Part shown: piece after piece, positions 22,520-34,112 of the stretch
Layout: each line of letters starts with the position of its first letter
Position numbering within the stretch: the stretch's first letter is position 1
Assembly (NCBI GenBank): GCA_964016875.1
Contig: OZ024724.1
Coordinates: 17,650,501 to 17,714,500, forward strand
Source of the DNA: Fallopia convolvulus
Taxonomy: Eukaryota; Streptophyta; Magnoliopsida; Caryophyllales; Polygonaceae
Length of the DNA stretch: 64,000 nt
Reading direction: 5' to 3'
The notes under the pieces: generated by a model
Seen by the model: only the letters and a program-made list of their open reading frames with translations
The model's database searches: none
Told to the model about the DNA's origin: nothing
Made by a program: the position numbers and the translations under genes

Positions 22520-23480
22520 AGAATAGAAGCAGAAAGGCTCAAAGGCCCAAGTAAAGGGCTAACGTTACTTTATGGTCCGATGTAGAAGAACTCTAAAACA
22601 TTGCGAACAAAGGCCCACGATCGAGAAATCGATGAACTCCATTTTTGTCTTGAAAATTCCACTCGTGAAAGCATAAAGCCAAGGGGTTGTGATGGTGAGC
22701 AAATAAATACCGCCCAAATAAGATAAATACGAGTTAAAAAAGATGTTAACTAAGAAGCATGTGGTGCGTGGTTCAAGAAGGATAAGGGCTAATGAGTCTA
22801 CATAATTATCAAAAGACCATGTGGCACGTTGAGTATGAAAGAATAAAGACCACTAACCTCGGATAAATGACCAAAAGACAAGCTCACGGTCCTTCATGGA
22901 AGGGAAAAAGTTGAAGATGTATCAAAATCCGTTCACCCATGGTTGCATTACCCATTCACTCAGACCTAATAACGACAACCTCTAAAGGACCCACAATCTT
23001 CTCTTGTAGGGATTGCAGTGAGCCAAACCGTGCCCTCCAATAGCAAAGCGAAATCTCATGTCTATAAAGGCTTTGCACTTGTTGGAAAGCAACTGAGAGT
23101 GTAAGACTCACCACCAATCACGAGGCAATAGATCACGCACCCACCTACCACTTGTAAGTCTATAGAGTGCATCGTTCAATTAGGGGTCGATACTTCACCT
23201 ACCCTATAAGCCATCCCACATCGAAACTTCAAAGAGCAACTCAACCTTGAGGTCCTATAAATAGAGGAAGATGGTGGGGAAAAAGGGTCGAAATACATCT
23301 CTCAATCGAGATAGAATCTCGTTAGAAGAGAATTGGCGTGTTGGTATCTTTAAAAAGGGCACGTTGATTAAGCGAGAGGATCGCAAACAATCCTCACGGA
23401 CAAATAATGAACGGTTTATTTAACGTTAACAAGCATAGAGATAGTGATATTCACGCATCCTTGGTAAGCATCTTGTGGAG
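22520..23480 (+). promoter_or_regulatory. Non-coding stretch with an LTR-like promoter (CTATAAATAG)
   Basis: No coding frame is visible. CTATAAATAGAGG at about 23257-23269 is a near-consensus plant TATA box. The sequence after it (CTCAATCGAGATAGAATC, a small inverted repeat) is of the kind found in LTR R/U5 regions. I could not find matching terminal repeats or a target duplication, so an LTR remnant is a guess. Confidence 0.35.
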
Positions 23481-24377
23481 TTTATTTAAGTGTTGGAAAC
23501 ATGAATAAGAATTATATTCTCATATTTAGCGTGTTCCATTTATCGGAACCTTCAGTGCATACTCATTTATAATATTATTCACAATCAATTATAACATTAG
23601 GCATACTCAATTATAATATTATGTACACACAATTATGAAATTATACATCTAGTTATATGACCATGCACACTCAGTTTATACGATTATGCACATTCAATTA
23701 TGAAATGTTGCACACCCATAATACTTAGCTAGGATAATCAATAATAGTAGTTGATCAATTTTGTGTTTGAATATTCTTATTTAAATGTCAAGTGAATCAT
23801 GTTCTTTTTTAAATATTATGACATTATGACATTCATATAAAATTATAACAAAAAGGTAATAGAAAACAAATATGCATCTTCAGCTAAAAAAACTTGAAAC
23901 ACTTAGTATGAAAACTTTGGACACTTTGTATAATAGTTTTGCACACTTAATACATAAGGTTTTGGGCTAAACCTCATCTTCCACCTCCATTCTATGTTCT
24001 GTTTCGGCCATTGTTTCATTTGGTTCAGCATCCACCTCTCCACAACCCCAAGAACTTTTTCTCTTTCTTCTTATTTTACTTCCATCGTCGCCTCATTGGT
24101 GTCACCATTTTTTAACTTCAACAACATCCTCATGGACTTTCAATTTTCCTTGTTCTCCTTCTTTAATAGTTCTCTTGTATTTTTTTACTAACAAACGGAA
24201 ACAAAAAGGTAAAGATACCAAAGTGACAACGTTACATCGCATATGATTGTCAATGGATTTGACAACGTTATATATATATATCTTGCAGATTTTTGTAGAG
24301 ATGCTTCCTTTATAACTAATTTTTAGTTCAAAATCAACTTATTATCATCATGCATGTAAAAATCATACATAAACCTA
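23480..24377. repeat. AT-rich stretch with degenerate tandem repeats
   Basis: At about 23555-23720 a unit of roughly 25-35 bp (GCACACTCAATTATAANATTAT and variants) recurs six or so times with heavy divergence. The rest to 24377 shows no gene; the frame at 23994-24191 encodes a Phe/Ser-rich low-complexity peptide. Confidence 0.5.
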
Positions 24378-25310
24378 TGTTTGGAAGGGTGGATTTAATA
24401 GGATGAGTAAGGATAGGATTAGGGTAGAGCATGGGTCAATTCATACTGAAATTTTAAGCTAAACCGAACTGAACCAAAAACGATATTATTCGGTTCGGTT
24501 TTCGGTTTAGGAATTTTTCAAATTTCGATTTTAGTTCGGTTTCGATTAAATTTCGATTTGGTTCGAAATTTCCAAAGAATAACCTTCCATTTATCTAAAA
24601 CCGACAAGAACCAAACCGAACCGAATTGATTCGGTTCGGTTTTCAGTTCATGTTAAATGGAATTTCGGTTCGGTTCGGTTTTGAACCGATGCTAAGCCCT
24701 AGATAGGATATTAGGTAAGAGATGGAAAAGAATAGGAAAGCTTGGGATTTTTAGTCAATGTTGTTTGGCTGGGAGGGATAGGAGAGGGAGGTATTTTTAA
24801 AATGTTGTTTTGGGTAATTAGGATCTGTTCGGCATAGGTTTGTGGAGGTTTTTGAAGGTTTTTATTATTTAAAACCTACCTAAATAGGTGTTCGGCAAGA
24901 CAAGGTTTTCTAGAAGGTGGAGATTTTATGAGGTTTTTGAGGAAGTTTGAAACAACAAAAAAGGAAACCTTTGAATATATGGGTTTTAGGATATTTGTAA
25001 AAATTAACAAATCATTTTTTGTTAATTAATAAAATTAATTACTTTTTGATAATTTAAAGCTAAAACCTACTCAAAAACCATATAATACCAAACACTCAAT
25101 TAGGTTTTAGAAGGTTTCAAATCAGAAAACCTTTACCTATTATAAAACCTTTGCTTGTCCAAAAACCTCTTATAAAACCTTCACCTCCTCAAAAACCTTA
25201 TTTTATCGAACAAAGTCATCCAAAAAGATTGGATTCCAAACACATTTAAATTTTCCTTCTAATCCTATCCTCCTTTTTCCCATTAAATCCACCCTTCCAA
25301 ACACATTCAA
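24378..25310. repeat. Nested MITE-like inverted-repeat elements
   Basis: The outer pair: TGTTTGGAAGGGTGGATTTAA at about 24382 is mirrored by its complement at about 25280-25304, and AGGATAGGATTA is mirrored near 25262. An inner pair: GTTCGGCATAGGTTTGTGGA (about 24832) mirrors the AACCTTATTTTATCGAAC region near 25195-25215, with AGGTTTT/AAAACCT words throughout. Between the outer left arm and the inner element lies a block of about 280 bp rich in TTCGGTTCGGTTTTCGG and its complement (24470-24690). I did not find convincing target duplications. Confidence 0.6.
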
Positions 25311-26098
25311 AGTGTTCGAGCATTTGTTTCAATGTGTTCGATTGAAAAATTCATTCAAATTTTGCTTGAAAATTGCTCAGGGTGGAGTGGTATATGAAGA
25401 GTCTCAAAACGGTTTTGCTTTTTTTTTTGAAACATGTGTCTCAAACATACAATCAGAACATGTGTATGCCTTTTCCCACTTTTACTATTTAAACACGCAC
25501 TCTCTGACCGTTTGATCAAACATGATCGACAACATGGATGAAATAATGTCTGTAAGATCAAACTGTGCATGCGCATACAATGAACAACAAGAACAAGAAA
25601 AACATATGTCGCATTGAGTCACACCTAACTACCACCTAACCTTGCAAGTCTTGGTATGGTCTTCATCAGTCAAGAGTTGTAAAGACCACCACGAAACTAG
25701 CGATTTGATTCACTGATCAAAATTGAATAGTTTCTTATCATACTCTGGTTATCAAGCTCGCAATTAAAATCATCTGCATCCAAAAGATGGCACTGTAAGT
25801 ATGCAGAAACTTCTCTTATGCAATTTCAATATAGTAGAAACCCCCCCTTTTTTTTAATCAAAGGGCCTTCAGGCTGCAAGAAATATGATAATATCCTTCT
25901 TGGGATCAAATAGCAACATAAGTCAATACAAATGCAAGACCGTGATATAATACAATATAATGCAAGATATCTGGTGTAATCCAAACGCACCCTAGTTTGC
26001 TTTCTTCATGAAGCCATCAAATTTAACCAAGAAAGTTCCATCCCTATTAACTTAACAAAATATCAGACAAGACAATTATAGCATAAGGATAACAACCT
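25311..26098. other. Downstream flank of the TMEM45 gene, no other gene seen
   Basis: AT-rich sequence that presumably holds the 3' untranslated region and terminator of the minus-strand gene just below 26099. Short frames at 25312-25515 and 25355-25576 overlap on opposite strands and show no domain. Confidence 0.45.
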
Positions 26099-28017
26099 TT
26101 AATCTCCATTCAAATCAACCTCAGAATCATGCAAAGCCACAGGAGGACCATGATCAAAATGCCCAAGTTTGGAAGCAGCAAAACTATACGATACCACGAC
26201 AAACACGACGACTCCAAGCACCAAAGAGAACAACTGGAAATTAGCCAGCAACTCGCCCCTGGTTTGACTGTCTGATGAAATGCAAACGATGTCATTTTCC
26301 TTAAGGCGACAACCATCTGGCATCATAGGTCCATAAAGGGTAAAAGCGGTTTGGTAAAACCAGAGGCCTTGGAGGGCGATGGCTAATCCTTTACATAAAT
26401 CAAGTGGAAAGCTCTCGGGATTGAGTGCCCCAGCAATGCTTGAGATGACACATAGGCCTACTAAGAGTACGAGAATGAAGTGGTAGTATCCTTCTAGGCC
26501 TTTATGGTTTGTTGAGTGGAAGTAAAATAAAAGGTATTCTGCACAGAAGGCTGTGGCTGCAATCAAACAGAGTGCTCCCTGTGTTAAGGGCAGAAATCTG
26601 GTGACAAGATGAAAGATGATATGATTAATCATATTGTTAGGGAAAAACCAAAGAACGATAATAAAATGAATTATTGTAAATAAGTATCTAGTATAAAGGT
26701 ATAAGAAAAATGCATGCTAGAAGGTGGCAATCCAACAATAAAAATAGCAGTGCCTTCAACGGTTCATCACATGGTTTTCCCGAGAGTATTAATGTGACGG
26801 AGAAACAAAGAATAGCAACGCTTCATCCTAAATCAGTTCCTGTTGTTTCGAATCAAAACACTCGTCAACATGTTTTGGCTGGGTGAGGAGAGGTGGATTG
26901 CATTTGTACATGTCAGATGTACATCAGCATTGAAACAGCAAACCAGTATCTAGTTTAAAGGTGCTCTTGTATGCATTTGTTTAGAGATACAATACTTCCA
27001 AAGAACAACATCAACCGGAAAAGTAAATCTAAGTGCCCTCTGGACTTACCATGAAGCAAGCCTGCTAACTTCCAATTTCAAGTCTGCTCTCTCATACAAC
27101 CCCACCTCGCAAATTGCTATTCCCATGAAAATTGGGCATAATTACAAAGTAACATGAGTATGCAAAAATAAGCAAGTTTGCTTCAGATCATAACTTCACA
27201 ACAATCATACAAGCAGAGAAAAGTTTGCTCTCCCTCCCTCCCTCCCTTTAACATTTACTATAACAAGCAGAGAAAAGTAGCTAAGCAGCTTATTCTATAA
27301 TTTTTTGTAATTTATGGGTCAGGGAGAAGATACTATTTCGTACTGAAATGGATTGTTCTGGGTGTTCATTATTTTTACTTTTCAAGAATCAAGTTACAGG
27401 ACTATTTTTTCTTCTTCAAGGGTCATCTAGATTCTATAATGAGCATCCAACAGATCATTACCAGGGAAATTTTCAATAAACCAGAACTTCCATTCATGGA
27501 CAATTTTCGCTTAGTCTGATCTCATTTAACAAATTGGGAGAGTTATTTGGGTTCCATCTCTGACAAATAAAGTCATTCACAAGCTAATCCAATGATTAAT
27601 CTCCTACAAAACCAATCAAAACCTAATCACATAAGTGAAAAAAAAAAACAAGATTGAATAGAAAACCAACCTTGTCGTCTCTGACAGCAGAGCAATAAGC
27701 CCGAAGATGAAGAACATAAAAAGCATCCCAGAATGCTCGAAATTGTTCATGTGGGCAGGATTCAGCTCCCCATTAACAAAGTACTTAAGATGAGGCGAAT
27801 ACAGAAGCTCTATGCACAAATCAATGAAAGCACCAATCACCACCATATACAACTCCATGTGCTTGAGCCTCCCATTGAAACCGGGTACCGGATTCCAAAC
27901 CCTGACCCGAAAACTCTTCGGGTCGGTGGCGTATCTGTAAACGCTGCACCAGGCGTGCCATAAGCCGACAATCAAGAACAGCGATCCTGGCACTACGTGA
28001 CCCCTGAAAGATCCCAT
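26099..28017 (-). CDS. TMEM45/DUF716 family integral membrane protein, two exons
   Basis: Exon 1 is 28017-27671 and exon 2 is 26597-26099, joined across a 1073-bp GT-AG intron (donor AAG/GTTGGT, acceptor CACCAG/A) that splits an arginine codon. The product is 281 residues, the usual size for plant members. It starts with the family signature MGSFRGHVVPGSLFLIVGLW, and about seven hydrophobic segments follow, including VVIGAFIDLCIELLY, MLFMFFIFGLIALLS, GALCLIAATAFCAEYLLF, YYHFILVLLVGLCVISS and LFSLVLGVVVFVVVSYSF. The tail is short and acidic (SEVDLNGD). Plant homologues are often annotated as viral-response family or TMEM45 proteins; their biochemical role is not established. Unlike everything around it, the reading frame is intact and the exon junction keeps frame, so I take it as a real, probably functional gene. 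The start is the only methionine before the signature. Confidence 0.93.
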
Positions 28018-28714
28018 CTCTCTTCCAATAAATCTCTCGTTTTGTGGCTATCAATCAAAATCTAATTTATTTGCATCTACTGGTCTGAGAAAGAAAGAAA
28101 AGGGTAGTCAATTTCAACATTTACTGGTTCTGGTCGTAGTTAATCATAAAAAAGCGATCATTTGCTATTCAAGTCGATTGCTGGCGAGACGGAAGAGATC
28201 AGAAGTCAAAATTTGAGGCCTAAATCTCACGCACGGAAGATTCGAAAGCGAAATTTTGACCATGAGTTTGCCGTCCGGATTACGGTTCAGATTTAGGGAT
28301 AAAGAGCGAGTGACGTAGAGATCTAACGGCTACAAAATGAATTCGAATTCCGAAACGGGAAGAGATTGATAAAGCAGGAAGTGAAAAGGTTGCGAGAAAG
28401 ATTTCTTACAATGGATTACTGATTGAGGCGGCCGTACGAAAGAACGAACGAAGCTTCTAAGTCGATTGGATTGGATTGGATTGATGAGAGGGGGTTTTTG
28501 TGCAATGATTGCGATTCGAAAAGGGAAATCCGGAAGAGCTTTGATTAAAGAAATCAACAAGCGAGGAGGAGAGGGAAACGTGAAAATTGAAATTGACAAG
28601 GGGTGAAAGAGTGATGTTGGGAAAAACGGGGACAAACAAAAGGCCGTTCGATAATCATATGCAAATCATTTATCATATACTCGTATTTTTCTTCCTAATC
28701 CAAGTCTAGGAAAC
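28018..28714 (-). promoter_or_regulatory. Upstream region of the TMEM45 gene, cut off by the Mutator-like insertion
   Basis: About 700 bp separate the start codon from the transposon's target duplication at 28715-28725. The stretch has pyrimidine-rich minus-strand segments typical of a plant 5' leader (about 28380-28620). I did not identify a convincing TATA box. Any element further upstream is now separated from the gene by about 18 kb of transposon sequence. Confidence 0.45.
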
Positions 28715-28725
28715 GAGTTTTCTTA

Positions 28726-29588
28726 GGCTACGCCTTTTTTTTACACTAATTTCGAGCTATACGTACCACGGCATATTATAGCGTAATAATTTCACGCTAT
28801 GTTATAACGTAACATTAAAAAGTATTAAAATAATATTTTTTTAATCCATAATCGAGTCAATGAATAACAATCAAACCATGACGGCACGAAACAGCGTTAT
28901 AACACGCTATAATAACGCTTGACATCCTGTTTAGATAATTGGGCTCAGCCAAGTAATTGGGCCAAATGGGCCGAGAAATTCACGCACCCAAATGCAGTGA
29001 AATTAAGGCATATAGTGTCGTGAAATGAATGCCCCAAAAAAATTGTTTAAGTGGAAAATACCCTCATTTAGGTTAAATGGCAAATAATATCCTTTTGGGC
29101 ATTTTTACAATATAAATGTGTATATTTTTATTTACTTTGAATTTAAAAAGGCAGAGTAATTTCCATAAAAATAAATGTAATATAATATGAACAATAAATT
29201 TCCTTATTATCATGTACGTATAGGCAAGAACATTTGGATCAATCACACAAATCCCATCGAAAGTTCAACCGAAATCATATGTAAACTAGTTTAATTCTAG
29301 TAATACTCACAGGATAATTTTACTAAAGATTATACAATATTATGATATTAATATAAAATTTAAACACCTGTATATAATATCGTAATAAAATTATGTAATT
29401 TACGAAAAATCTTTAAGATTGTTGGGCCCCATATTTTATCAACATATAGATAAAAAAAATTATATACTTGAAGCTCGAGTCTTGTTAAATGATAAAAAAA
29501 AATATTATGCATGAAATTAATATAAAAAATATTAGATCAAATTATTATCAACATATTGATAAAAAAATGATATAGTTGGATCTTAACC
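28726..29588 (+). repeat. Left terminal inverted repeat of the Mutator-like element
   Basis: It begins GGCTACGCC and carries words such as TATTATAGCGTAA, CACGCTATG and CACGCTATAATAACG clustered in the first 200 bp. It matches the complement of the split right arm throughout with scattered mismatches and one uninterrupted copy of the site later hit by the Copia element. Confidence 0.85.
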
Positions 29589-29744
29589 CTACAATTTTCG
29601 GGCGGTTCGTATCGGTTTTTCGGGTCGGATCAACTTTTGACAGCTCTAATTCTCATACTTAAGTTATATCACCTTTATGTTTAAACTATGAGTAAATAAA
29701 TTAAGCATTTAAATGGTAAGATTAATGCCAACTTAATTTCTCAA

Positions 29745-30120
29745 TTAGGATTGTTCATTCTTATATGAAATCGTTATATTCCTTTCGAATCGTTCATTCT
29801 TATAAGAAATCGTTATTCATTTAAAATCATTCATTCTTATAAGAAAACATTTTATTTATTTAAAATCGTTCATTTTCATAAGAAAACGTTATATTCATTT
29901 AGAATCGTTCATTCTTATAAGAAATCGTTATATTAATTTAGAATACTTCATTTTTATAAGAAAACGTTATTATCATTTAGAATTGTTCATTCTTATAAGA
30001 AAATGTTATATATTCATTTAGAATCGTTCATTCTTATAAGAAATCGTTATTTATTTAGAATCCTTCATTCTTATATATAAATTGTTATATCTTTAGAATT
30101 GTTCATTCTTTAGAATCGGT
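29745..30120. repeat. Minisatellite, about ten units of 35-40 bp with a palindromic core
   Basis: Most units contain CGTTCATTCTTATAAGAAA, whose centre TTCTTATAAGAA is a perfect 12-bp palindrome, joined by CGTTATATTCATTTAGAAT. Unit length and a few positions vary; the last units degrade into TTCTTTAGAATCGG. Confidence 0.85.
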
Positions 30121-30179
30121 TACACCAAATATCTTATCTTAAACAATTAATTATTTTCCTTTAACCCCTTTTATCATAT

Positions 30180-30545
30180 TTAAACCGACCTTTGCCCTCG
30201 TTATATCAACCGAAGCAACCAAGACCCCATATCGGTGGGCCGCCTCTGAGTCTTCTCCGCCTAGAGATCATTTATAATCGCTCATTCTTAAATTTTTATC
30301 TCAATTTTTTTATTTTATGTAATCTCATACTTTATATAATTTTATTTTATAATATACTATTATCTTGTATAATGTAATTTCATATTTCCAAAATATAAAA
30401 TAATCTACGAAATATACAACTACGACATCCAAAATACAAAACATGGGATGAAATCCAAGTACGAATTCGAGATCTCGTTGCCGGAAATTTGCGGCTAGGG
30501 CTTGGGAGGAAGAAGACGACTCTCGCTAATTTAATAAGTGTTTTT
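30180..30545 (+). other. GC-richer pieces in the Mutator-like core, possible captured host sequence
   Basis: Against an AT-rich background, 30180-30275 (CGAAGCAACCAAGACC, GTGGGCCGCCTCTGAG) and 30462-30530 (CGTTGCCGGAAATTTGCGG, GAGGAAGAAGACGACTC) look like coding or leader sequence. Neither gives a translation I recognise, so gene-fragment capture of the Pack-MULE kind is only a possibility. Confidence 0.3.
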
Positions 30546-31407
30546 TCAAATTTGCATCAATGTCCAAATAATTAAAAACAATGTCCCTAAAAATTAAAAT
30601 AATGCCCAAAATCTTAAAATTTCCTTTTTTAAAAAAACTGAATTCATAATTTCATTTAACATTTCCCCTATTTAGAAAATAAATTTATTAATTTAAAAAA
30701 AATAATTTTTCTAACCTATGATCTTGGGGTGGTTAAGAACCTTAAAATGAAAATAATTTGTTGACTTTTATTGTTTGGAATTATTTGATTATTTTCTTAG
30801 GATTCAATAATTTTCATGTAGGGTTTTAGTTTTTAAAACTAGTACTCTTAACCTAAGGGCATATGATAGAAAAACCGGAAAAAAAAACTAAAAACGTCTT
30901 TACGCTTTTTTTTACGAATGAGAAAATAAACTAAATTCTTATGCTTCATAGATTAAACCAGATAATTTTATAATGACATAAACGATAAATCATTCCAATT
31001 TCCACTTTCTTTTGTTACAGAATCTAGAATTGTAAAGCACCAACATAGTAATAGCACATGATAATACTGTTAATAATCTAGAAGTGTAAAACACCAACAT
31101 AGTAATATCTCTCTAATACTTAGCCTGATTTTGTATGATCATGCGGAAGAAGGAAAAGGGATTTTGTATGTCCGGTATACAGAAAACAAAAAATTAAACA
31201 TATCTACCTAATATATTATAAAGCATAAATTATGTCTGTTGAAAAAATTGCGCCACGTGAAATTTTTGAAAATAATGTTACATTTTTAAATAATAAATAT
31301 TATAATTATTTGTATCATTCTTTTGATATATCCAATTTTTTATAAGATAATAACTTGATCTATATGTTGATATTTTTTATGCATATCCTTTTATCTTTTA
31401 GTAAGAT

Positions 31408-31643
31408 TTAAGATCCAACTATATCATTTTTTTATCTATATTTTGATAATAATTTGATCTAATATTTTTTATATTAATTTTATGCATAATATTTTTTTTA
31501 TCATTTAACAAGACTCGAGTTTCAAGTATATAATTTTTTTTATCTATATGTTGATAAAATATGGGGCACAACAATCTTAAAGATTTTTCATAAATTACAT
31601 AATTTTATTACGATATTATATACAAGTGTTTAAATTTTATATT
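31408..31643 (-). repeat. Right TIR of the Mutator-like element, inner part
   Basis: Complementary to 29350-29588 with few differences. The match breaks exactly at 31643, the last base of the ATATT duplication beside the Copia LTR, and resumes at 45904. Confidence 0.85.
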
Positions 31644-32573
31644 TGTTGGGACGTTGTTGGGACCTCTGGTTCTAAACAACGGTTCAACGATGTAATTCTC
31701 TTAAGTTTTGATAATGACAAACACCATAGGGAACTAATGTGGTTTGTTCAAGTATTTCTAAGGAACGCAGATACATCTCAGAACTCCTATGAATGACCAA
31801 AAGCCACTGCAGGCCACAATGAAGAGTTTCCATCAAGGGAACTCTGAAGAGGAAAGTTCCCATGAAGTGGGAACTCCCAGAAACAATCAAGAGAACACAA
31901 GCTTACAACGATGAAGAGTTTCCATCAAGGGAACTCTGAAGAAGACAGTTCCCATGACATGGGAACTCACATGTGAGGACAACGACCGCTCAGCGCAGAT
32001 CGCGGGATTCTGTCTCAGACAGCCCGAAGGAACAGTCTGAGGATCAGACTGTCACGCTTCATCCAACGGTCCGATTGATCCAAGAAGTTGACCTAGTTCA
32101 AACCAAAGTCACATGTGAAGAAAGTACAACTTGGGCATCAAGAAAAGGGTATTTTGGGCACAAACGAAAGATGCGACTGCCCAAGCTCAATGGACTATAA
32201 AGCCAAATGAATAGTACTCGGATTGAGTACTTCTCCCATAACTCACAAACACCCACACCAGAGAAAAGAAAGAAAAGGAAGAGAAGTTCCCGCCGGCGAG
32301 TGTGTGATCTCGACGACGGTGAAGCTGAAGTTCCCAGGAGCAAGGGAACTGAGAAGTCAGTGTAAGGTTTGAGTTACTTGTGTTTTGCTGTTGTGAGCTT
32401 AGGAACTCAGTTGAGAGGAATTATTAGTGTTGCTAGTTGGTTGTAGTGGGGTTCCTCTATAAAGGAACTGTGTTATTTACTGCTTTATTACTTGCGAATT
32501 GTTTACTTCCGCTGCCTTGGGAACAACTTAACTACCAGTTCCCAAGCTCTTTGCTAACGTTTACGATCCAACA
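31644..32573 (+). repeat. 5' LTR of the Copia element
   Basis: 930 bp. It differs from the 3' LTR at fewer than twenty positions by eye and lacks a 127-bp block present there (45635-45761), the junction lying at a CTAG word (32433-32436). The TATA-like TATAAAG is at 32196-32202. It holds about thirteen GGGAAC/GTTCCC words. Confidence 0.93.
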
Positions 32574-32575
32574 AT

Positions 32576-32587
32576 TGGTATCAGAGC
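32576..32587 (+). other. Primer-binding site (initiator Met-tRNA type)
   Basis: TGGTATCAGAGC lies two bases after the LTR end. This is the standard primer-binding site of plant Copia elements. Confidence 0.95.
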
Positions 32588-32814
32588 TTGCGCTCTAGAT
32601 TTGTGTTAGCATTGCAGGTATCAAATGGCTCAGGAACTTAATCAGGCGGGGAACAACACTAGTAAGCCGCCAAGGCTTATTACAGGAAGATTTGAAAGCT
32701 GGCAACGCGACATGAAGGATTGGATGCGTGGCCAAGACTACCAAGCCTGGTGTGTCATCGAGAGAGGCAACTTCGAAATCGATCCAGCTATAGTCAACGA
32801 TCTCTCAAAGTGGG

Positions 32815-34112
32815 TGACTCGGCTAAAATCGTTGTTGCCAAGATCAAAGATAAATAACCCTAAACTACTAACTAGTATAGCAAGCAAGCAAGGGGTCGAA
32901 CCCAAGAGAATCGGGATTCTGATCAATCAGCAAAGAGTAAAGACAGGGGTTTTGGAGTTCAAGCAAACAAACAAACAAGCGAATATTGTTGAGATTAAAT
33001 CAAGTGAAGGAAAGCAGAGTTCATTCAATCAATTCCACCTTTTTAATCATTCGATCATTGATTCATCCACTTTTCTATTAATTCCCTAGTTAATTCCAAT
33101 CCTTATAAAAGATTTTCGCTTGTCCACGGTCCAAGCAGAATTATGATATGAACAAGAACGCTTAATTCAAATCATGCAAAGTATTAAGGATACAAGGATA
33201 TTAAATCATGCAATCAAGCTACGAGTCTCATGCATAAAATAACAATCAAACACTCTTTCTCAATTCTAGTCCACGGTCCTAAAAAAGAGTTGTTTCAAGG
33301 ATAAATAAGATTGCACAGACAACAATCAAACTAATCCAAACTGTAGAATATCAATCAAATTCAACAAGTTGCGCACCAAGAGAAATCAATTGATAATCAT
33401 AAATTAAGCACAAGAGTTTTGATATTAACCAAGGGATAGAAAAGTTACCAGAATCTCACAAAATACATAAAAAGGCTTCCTTGATTAAACAAACTCCAAA
33501 GGGAAATTAGTTCTCCATAATACTGAAAATATGCTAGAAATTGTCTCTAAATTGTGTTGTCTAAACTGAAAACGAAACAAACCTTAAATAGTAGAAAAAT
33601 ATCCGAGACCTAAAGATATAACAATAATAAAAGATAAAATACGGCGCTGAAACACCCTCGATCCGCGAGCGCGGATCAGATCCGCGGTCGCGGATCCACT
33701 CTCTCGCCTCGGCCGCGGAACCCCACCAATCCAGCTAGGCCGCGATCGCTGTCCCTTCCTAGCCGCGATCGCGGCCTGTCTCTGACATCATTCTGGTGTC
33801 AACTTCGGAGGTAGTTTTGACCCACCTAGAGTTGGAATTTGAACTCTCCGTAAAAAGATGAATTGTAGCTCTTCGAGTTAGCTTTCCAATGATACCAAAT
33901 TCAGCTTCATCCGATCACCGTAGCTCCCGGAATAAGAGTTACAAGAAAGTGGTGTCGAAACAACTCCAAATCAACACTTGTCTTCAAAACTCTTGCAATT
34001 CTTCAAATCGTGTCTTCGGTCTTCATATGACAATTATGCTCAAAACTAAACTAAACACACTCAAGTCATACCTAAAATACAAGAGTTAACCTATACTAAA
34101 GTAAGCATATCA
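32815..34112 (-). repeat. Complete 3' LTR of the nested Athila-like element
   Basis: 1298 bp, TG on the minus strand at 34112. A cluster at about 33655-33780 carries ATCCGCGAGCGCGGATC, ATCCGCGGTCGCGGATCC and GCCGCGATCGCGGCC, the same motif style as the interior array. Its first 219 bases (minus-strand sense) recur at 36016-36234. Confidence 0.85.

Noticed and set aside
28330..28639. Minus-strand Ser/Pro/Phe-rich frames upstream of the TMEM45 gene
   Set aside because: They fit pyrimidine-rich leader or promoter DNA; no domain, and they end before the gene's real start.
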